Below are positions 30,818 to 34,416 of a stretch of DNA of 34,416 nucleotides, one piece after another; the first letter of the stretch is position 1; every line of letters starts with the position of its first letter. The notes under the pieces were generated by a model. It was not told the DNA's origin. It did no database searches and saw only the letters and a list, made by a program, of their open reading frames with translations. Location of the stretch: the IMG/VR virus record IMGVR_UViG_3300025889_000456, positions 1-34,416 of that record. One strand, given 5' to 3'. The translations under genes were made by a program, and so were the position numbers. Source of the stretch: a virus.

Positions 30818-31244
30818 ATCATACACAGAAAATACGTGGCCCAAGGATCGCTGGAAAAACTTTTCCTTTGGGGAAATCAAATGCAAGCACACTGGCAAAT
30901 GCGTCATGTCAGAAGAAGCAATGGACCTTCTGCAAAGGCTGCGATCTGAATTGGGATTCGGCTTGACCATTACGTCAGGCTATAGAGACAAGCAGCATCC
31001 CGTTGAAGCAAAGAAGATTGCTGAAGGAACCAGCACCGGAGGAGCGCATACCTATGGCAAAGCTTTTGATATTGCCATTGACGGCGAGAAGGCTTACAGG
31101 CTTATAGGTAAAGCAATTGAGATTGGCTTCACTGGCATTGGTGTGAGCCAGAAGGGAGAGAGTCGCTTCGTTCATATCGACACGATCAATAAGCAAGACG
31201 ATCCAGACTTTGGTGCTCCACGCCCCCACTGCTGGAGTTATTAA
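30810..31244 (+). CDS. M15 family zinc peptidase, probable endolysin
   Basis: The product has 144 aa and starts at GTG 30810, supported by AGGAG 8 nt upstream and by overlap with the regulator gene. TSGYRDKQHP at about 55-64, GGAHTYGKAFDIAIDG at 77-92 (zinc ligands H80 and D87) and FVHID at 120-124 (H122) are the M15 signature, so it cuts D-Ala or L-Ala-D-Glu peptide bonds of peptidoglycan. There is no signal peptide, so release would need a holin, perhaps one of the small membrane proteins downstream. The length is that of a single catalytic domain. Confidence 0.88.
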   Translation: MNKSYTENTWPKDRWKNFSFGEIKCKHTGKCVMSEEAMDLLQRLRSELGFGLTITSGYRDKQHPVEAKKIAEGTSTGGAHTYGKAFDIAIDGEKAYRLIGKAIEIGFTGIGVSQKGESRFVHIDTINKQDDPDFGAPRPHCWSY

Positions 31245-31246
31245 AT

Positions 31247-31762
31247 ATGAAAGCACTTAAGAAAGCAAACTATAATCTATCCCCCTCAGACGTTGATAAC
31301 ATAAACCACATTGAACAGTGTGCGAAGGACGCTGGCAAACCTATAGACAGAGAGACAGCACGCACCATCTACCGATCTATTAAGAACTCAGAGCTGTACA
31401 CTAATGACAAGTATCAAGTTGCTTTACGTAGGCATAGGATGGATGCGCCCGAAGCTGAAAACCCCTTGATCGTTAGTCATCTTTCAATAAAACGAATAGA
31501 CAAAAAGGCACAAAGAGACTGGCGTGACTTTCAAGAAATTAAAAACCAACTGCTTGGCAAAGAAGTGGAAGCAGTAGAACTGTATCCAGCTGAAAGCCGA
31601 AAGGTAGATGCTGCAAACCAGTATCATTTATGGGCGCTACCGGAGGGACAGCAGTGGCCCATTGGATTTACGGAAGGTCTTATCAACGAGGACAGCAATA
31701 ATGGCGCAATACAGCGTCCCTTTAACGAAGAGATATCAGATGAGACAGGCAGTGAATCTTAA
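31247..31762 (+). CDS. Conserved phage protein, unknown
   Basis: The product has 171 aa and starts at ATG 31247 behind GGAGTTATTAAAT. WRDFQEIKNQLLGKEVEAVE and LYPAESRKVDAANQYHLWAL at about 92-131 form the region I recall from many phage proteins of unknown function. The N-terminal half is helical, the C-terminal end acidic. Confidence 0.7.
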   Translation: MKALKKANYNLSPSDVDNINHIEQCAKDAGKPIDRETARTIYRSIKNSELYTNDKYQVALRRHRMDAPEAENPLIVSHLSIKRIDKKAQRDWRDFQEIKNQLLGKEVEAVELYPAESRKVDAANQYHLWALPEGQQWPIGFTEGLINEDSNNGAIQRPFNEEISDETGSES

Positions 31763-31907
31763 GAAGATTCCAAACAAAGACTTAGAAAGAGTATCAAGAA
31801 TGTATCTCAGCAACGAAATGGCAGGAAGGGCCATTGGTGTATGCGGAGCATCCTTTACAAGGGAGTGTAAAAAGAGAGGAATTAAACCACCTTCTGAAAG
31901 GAATTGA
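31740..31907 (+). CDS. Small HTH-like protein
   Basis: The product has 55 aa from ATG 31740, with GAAGAG upstream and a 23-nt overlap with the previous gene; ATG 31701 is a possible alternative start. NKDLERVSRMYLSNEMAGRA and GVCGASFTRECKKRGIKPPS resemble a helix-turn-helix of the kind that recognises a DNA site. No family certain. Confidence 0.55.
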   Translation: MRQAVNLKKIPNKDLERVSRMYLSNEMAGRAIGVCGASFTRECKKRGIKPPSERN

Positions 31908-31908
31908 A

Positions 31909-32178
31909 ATGACAAGCGAATGGAAGAAAAAGATTAAAGAGCTGTTTAAAAATCCAGACATTGAAACTTCTCTTGTCAACAAATACACAAAGAACAATAA
32001 GACAACTAAGTGTTTACTATGGAAGATTGAACATATGTCATTCAGCGAAGATGAGCTTATTAATATATACAATCACTGCACAAAGGAGGTGGCTGCATCC
32101 GTAGACAAAGTAATTATTAAAAGAGAAGAGGAACAACGCGAACGAATAAATAAGGCAAGACAAAAAAGCAAATGGTAA
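31909..32178 (+). CDS. Small helical early protein
   Basis: The product has 89 aa. ATG 31909 with AAAGGA upstream is preferred over a longer in-frame start that overlaps the previous gene. It is charged and helical, ending in REEEQRERINKARQKSKW. No family recognised. Confidence 0.65.
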   Translation: MTSEWKKKIKELFKNPDIETSLVNKYTKNNKTTKCLLWKIEHMSFSEDELINIYNHCTKEVAASVDKVIIKREEEQRERINKARQKSKW

Positions 32179-32222
32179 ATGGACTACCACCCCAAACCAT
32201 ATGAACCATAGGAGATTCGCTA

Positions 32223-33032
32223 ATGCAGCAGCCAGATAAAACAGAGCTTGCTATCATGGACAAGGCAATAGATCAAGGCTTCTTAGAAGAAGCATACGAT
32301 CTATTGTGGGACCATTACGGGAAAAAGAACTACGCTAAAGGCAAGAAGTACTATCAACGAAAGGACTGCCAAGACTTTAAAAAAGATTGTAGTAATCTAT
32401 GGATGGCTGTTCAGCCTACAGATGGACAGCTATTTCTTGAAGGAATTAAAAAGCACTTAGTCGATCATAGCAGCAGTGGAATAGGAAACATAGGAGACTG
32501 GATGCCCAGCGCAGCCAATCTTGCGAAGCACATTTCCACCGCTACAAAAGAAAGGTCTGCTCTTAGAACCCTTGAAAATGATAGACGTATCTCTAGTTTA
32601 AAGGTACCTATAGAAGAAGCAAAAGCATCTATTGTTCAAATAACAGACCCCTTGTTAAGGGCTGCATTTAAGAAAGACTTCATTGAATGCATACCAAACA
32701 ATGCCAGCAGATGCCCTACCTGCGGAGATACAGGAAGAGTACCTTTTTACTTTTATCCAGAAAAGAAAAGTCATATATTTTTACAGAAAGAATGGTTTGA
32801 CTTATGCGATAAGTCACCAGACAAAGCAGCTATGTTTCAGATATCAACAGCTGTTTGCGATGAGTGCGACATAGGCACTGAGCTTTATGATTCTTTCTCA
32901 GATAACTCAAAGGCTCATGTGCCACCGAGCTATTGGAATATCAAACGACTTGCTGGTAGGAGAAAGGAAAAAGGCAAGGAGCTTAGCCGAAAGAAGCAAG
33001 AAGCTATGGCTCAAAGAAAAGATTTATTCTAA
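32223..33032 (+). CDS. Split zinc-ribbon early protein
   Basis: The product has 269 aa and starts at ATG 32223 after TAGGAGATTCGCTA. The first 150 residues are helical and charged. C164 and C167 (CPTCGDTGRV) and C212 and C215 (CDEC) make a zinc ribbon with an inserted loop, as in some replication and helicase-loading proteins. The C-terminus is basic (RLAGRRKEKGKELSRKKQEA). A role in replication is possible but unproven. Confidence 0.68.
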   Translation: MQQPDKTELAIMDKAIDQGFLEEAYDLLWDHYGKKNYAKGKKYYQRKDCQDFKKDCSNLWMAVQPTDGQLFLEGIKKHLVDHSSSGIGNIGDWMPSAANLAKHISTATKERSALRTLENDRRISSLKVPIEEAKASIVQITDPLLRAAFKKDFIECIPNNASRCPTCGDTGRVPFYFYPEKKSHIFLQKEWFDLCDKSPDKAAMFQISTAVCDECDIGTELYDSFSDNSKAHVPPSYWNIKRLAGRRKEKGKELSRKKQEAMAQRKDLF

Positions 33033-33036
33033 CTAT

Positions 33037-33163
33037 TAGCCCCATAGCCGCGCCAACTTAAAACAAAACACACAAGACCTCAGTCAAAGGAACTATTGTG
33101 TGGGACATATGTGTATGGATAATATGCTGGGGAGCATACTCAAACACTGCGGCTATGGGGCTA
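33037..33163 (+). ncRNA. Candidate structured RNA closed by a 15-bp inverted repeat
   Basis: TAGCCCCATAGCCGC (33037-33051) and GCGGCTATGGGGCTA (33149-33163) are exact complements. Inside are CACACAA/TTGTGTG (33069-33075 with 33096-33102) and TATGCT/AGCATA (33123-33138, GGGG loop), so the stretch can fold as a three-way junction. It lies between two genes; the right part also overlaps a possible short GTG-start frame. No function is known. Confidence 0.5.
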
Positions 33164-33211
33164 CTTAAAAGCATGACACAGAAAGATAAACAATGGATAA
33201 TAAAGAATTAG
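33098..33211 (+). CDS. Possible 37-residue hydrophobic miniprotein
   Basis: GTG 33098 has AAAGGA 6 nt upstream and the frame reads WDICVWIICWGAYSNTAAMG, a membrane-like stretch, then a charged end. It overlaps the next gene by 19 nt. It competes with the RNA-structure interpretation of the same DNA, so confidence is low. Confidence 0.35.
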   Translation: MWDICVWIICWGAYSNTAAMGLLKSMTQKDKQWIIKN

Positions 33212-33345
33212 AAAGGACACTGCTACAAATGCTTCATCGAATATGGAGCATTACGTCAAAAGAAGAAAGACTTGGATATGAGAAAGCGGTTAGCCAAATT
33301 AGACAGAAGCTTTTTCCTAAAAAAGAAAAGAGCAAAGATGTATGA
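33193..33345 (+). CDS. Small helical protein
   Basis: The product has 50 aa from ATG 33193: MDNKELERTLLQMLHRIWSI then SKEERLGYEKAVSQIRQKLF, a charged helix with a Lys-rich end. The ribosome site is weak. It fills the gap before the membrane protein and overlaps it by 8 nt. Confidence 0.55.
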   Translation: MDNKELERTLLQMLHRIWSITSKEERLGYEKAVSQIRQKLFPKKEKSKDV

Positions 33346-33457
33346 ATATAGATGGATTGTTGATATCTTTTTAGGAATGATCATCTTTGTATCGGCTTGC
33401 TTTCTATACACTGGTATAGAGATGATAGTTAAGGAAAGAAAAAATAAGGATATATAA
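33338..33457 (+). CDS. Small membrane protein, holin-like size
   Basis: The product has 39 aa. ATG 33338 gives MYEYRWIVDIFLGMIIFVSA with CFLYTGIEMIV next, one transmembrane helix, then a basic end (KERKNKDI). A longer in-frame start upstream exists but overlaps the preceding gene. One-span proteins of this size near a peptidase gene can be holin or spanin components, but here the distance is 2 kb, so this is only a possibility. Confidence 0.5.
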   Translation: MYEYRWIVDIFLGMIIFVSACFLYTGIEMIVKERKNKDI

Positions 33458-34416
33458 ATGTATGTTAATCGTATTAATGAAGGAGTCGTGCGTGTTGGTG
33501 TAAACTTTAAAACAGATTCATTAAAAGAAAAAATTAAGATACTTGTTATGTCGGACCAGCATTTTGACTCAAAGCAATGCGATAGAAAAATGCTTAAAAG
33601 TCACTTCGACCAAGCAAAAGAATTGAATAGCCCCGTGCTAATGCTTGGAGACTGGTTCGATGCAATGCAAACACGCAACGATAAGCGTTCAATGAAGTCT
33701 TCTTTAAAGGCAGCATACCTTAATGCTTACCTTGATGATCTTGTAGATGAAACAGTAGAGTTCCTTGAGCCTTACTCCAAGAACATAGCGGTCTGGGCTT
33801 GGGGAAACCATGAGTCTGCTATACTTAGAAACAATGAGACTCGACTTATAACAAGGGCCATAGAAATCCTCCGACTCAAAACCAAATCCAACATAATGGA
33901 AATGCCTTATAGGGGATGGATATTCTTAGAAGCCAAAGACCCAAGAAACAAGATCAGAAGTAAAGCAGTAAAGATAGCATACACACATGGCGATGGTGGC
34001 TCAGCACCTGTCACTCGTGGTGCTATAAAGTCAGCAAGAAGAGCGGTCATGTGGCCAGATGCAGACCTGTTCCTATCTGGTCACATACATGCACAGCTAA
34101 CAATGCCTATCCCACGCTATAGAATAACAGAGCGTGGCTATGAATACGAAGACGAACAGATTCACGCGCAGCTCCCCACCTACAAAACAAAATCCAAACA
34201 CGATGGATGGGAAGTAGAAAAAGGATTCGGCCCACCCAACATGGGAGGACTATGGATTGAATTAATGACAGAAAGAAACGGAGATCATATGATGGATATA
34301 ACGGAGAAAATAATCCAGCTTAGACGCGAGGGTAAGACCGGAACCGAAATCTTCAGGCTTACCAACGTCTCGTATTATCATCAGTCAAAAATATACCGCG
34401 ATGAGAATGTCCCGAC
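33458..34416 (+). CDS. Metallophosphoesterase with C-terminal HTH-like segment (partial)
   Basis: The frame is open to the window edge (319 codons). ATG 33458 follows AAGGA. Calcineurin-type motifs are complete: SDQHFD (D33, H35), GDWFD at 64-68, GNHES at 116-120, YTHGDGG at 175-181 (H177) and GHIHA at 208-212, which bind two metal ions. It hydrolyses phosphoesters, in phages often of DNA ends or nucleotides. Residues about 280-314 (ITEKIIQLRREGKTGTEIFR and LTNVSYYHQSKIYR) look like a helix-turn-helix, so a DNA-linked role is likely. The end of the protein is outside the window. Confidence 0.85.
   Translation, partial: MYVNRINEGVVRVGVNFKTDSLKEKIKILVMSDQHFDSKQCDRKMLKSHFDQAKELNSPVLMLGDWFDAMQTRNDKRSMKSSLKAAYLNAYLDDLVDETVEFLEPYSKNIAVWAWGNHESAILRNNETRLITRAIEILRLKTKSNIMEMPYRGWIFLEAKDPRNKIRSKAVKIAYTHGDGGSAPVTRGAIKSARRAVMWPDADLFLSGHIHAQLTMPIPRYRITERGYEYEDEQIHAQLPTYKTKSKHDGWEVEKGFGPPNMGGLWIELMTERNGDHMMDITEKIIQLRREGKTGTEIFRLTNVSYYHQSKIYRDENVP

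Overview
The window is part of a tailed double-stranded DNA bacteriophage genome (Caudoviricetes). The evidence is a full packaging and capsid set on the minus strand: small and large terminase, portal, scaffold and HK97-type coat protein. Facing it on the plus strand is a long run of small, tightly packed early genes. No integrase, tRNA, ribosomal gene, insertion sequence or CRISPR array was seen. The host cannot be read from the sequence. No tape-measure gene lies between the coat protein and the left edge, and the connector and tail genes look podovirus-like, but the window is open on the left, so morphology is not settled.

Layout. Positions 1-19437 (minus strand, transcribed right to left) are the late module. 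It begins with a leftward sigma70-type promoter at 19636-19664 and a leader of about 190 nt. Then come two small genes, terminase small and large subunits, and a second promoter at 16614-16642 before the portal gene. After the portal there are three small genes, a run of small beta-rich virion-like proteins, a Pro/Ala-rich protein, an FmdB-type zinc ribbon, scaffold and major capsid protein. Two small putative decoration proteins, a zinc-knuckle protein and three sugar-transfer enzymes follow, one of them a glycosyltransferase-methyltransferase fusion. Another beta-rich protein, an unknown protein, a connector-like protein, a tail/stabilisation-like protein and a repeat-built fibre that runs off the edge complete the module.

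Positions 19438-21077 are a 1.6 kb intergenic region without convincing genes, between the divergent late and early modules. It carries two families of short tandem repeats (iteron-like), inverted repeats, GC-rich alternating purine-pyrimidine DNA and a stretch of potential RNA hairpins that includes a group I intron-like GATATAGTCC motif. It is the best candidate for origin and control DNA.

Positions 21078-27125 (plus strand) hold small, often overlapping early genes: a Lys/Pro/Ala repeat protein, many unknowns, a Cys-rich GP88-like protein, a 42-residue RanBP2-like zinc finger and a DUF932 protein. Positions 27213-28137 are a leftward two-gene insert with an XRE repressor-like gene whose consensus promoter would give a leaderless mRNA, back to back with a rightward promoter. 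Positions 28239-34416 (plus) carry a protein with an SSB-like acidic tail, a SWIM zinc-finger protein, a Cro-like regulator with its own promoter, an M15 peptidase (probable endolysin), further small genes, a strong long-range inverted repeat that may be a structured RNA, and a metallophosphoesterase running off the right edge.

Working together: the early side replicates and regulates, the intergenic region separates and probably controls the two programmes, and the late side packages DNA, builds the head and probably glycosylates a virion component. Functional calls rest on motif recognition by eye, without database searches.
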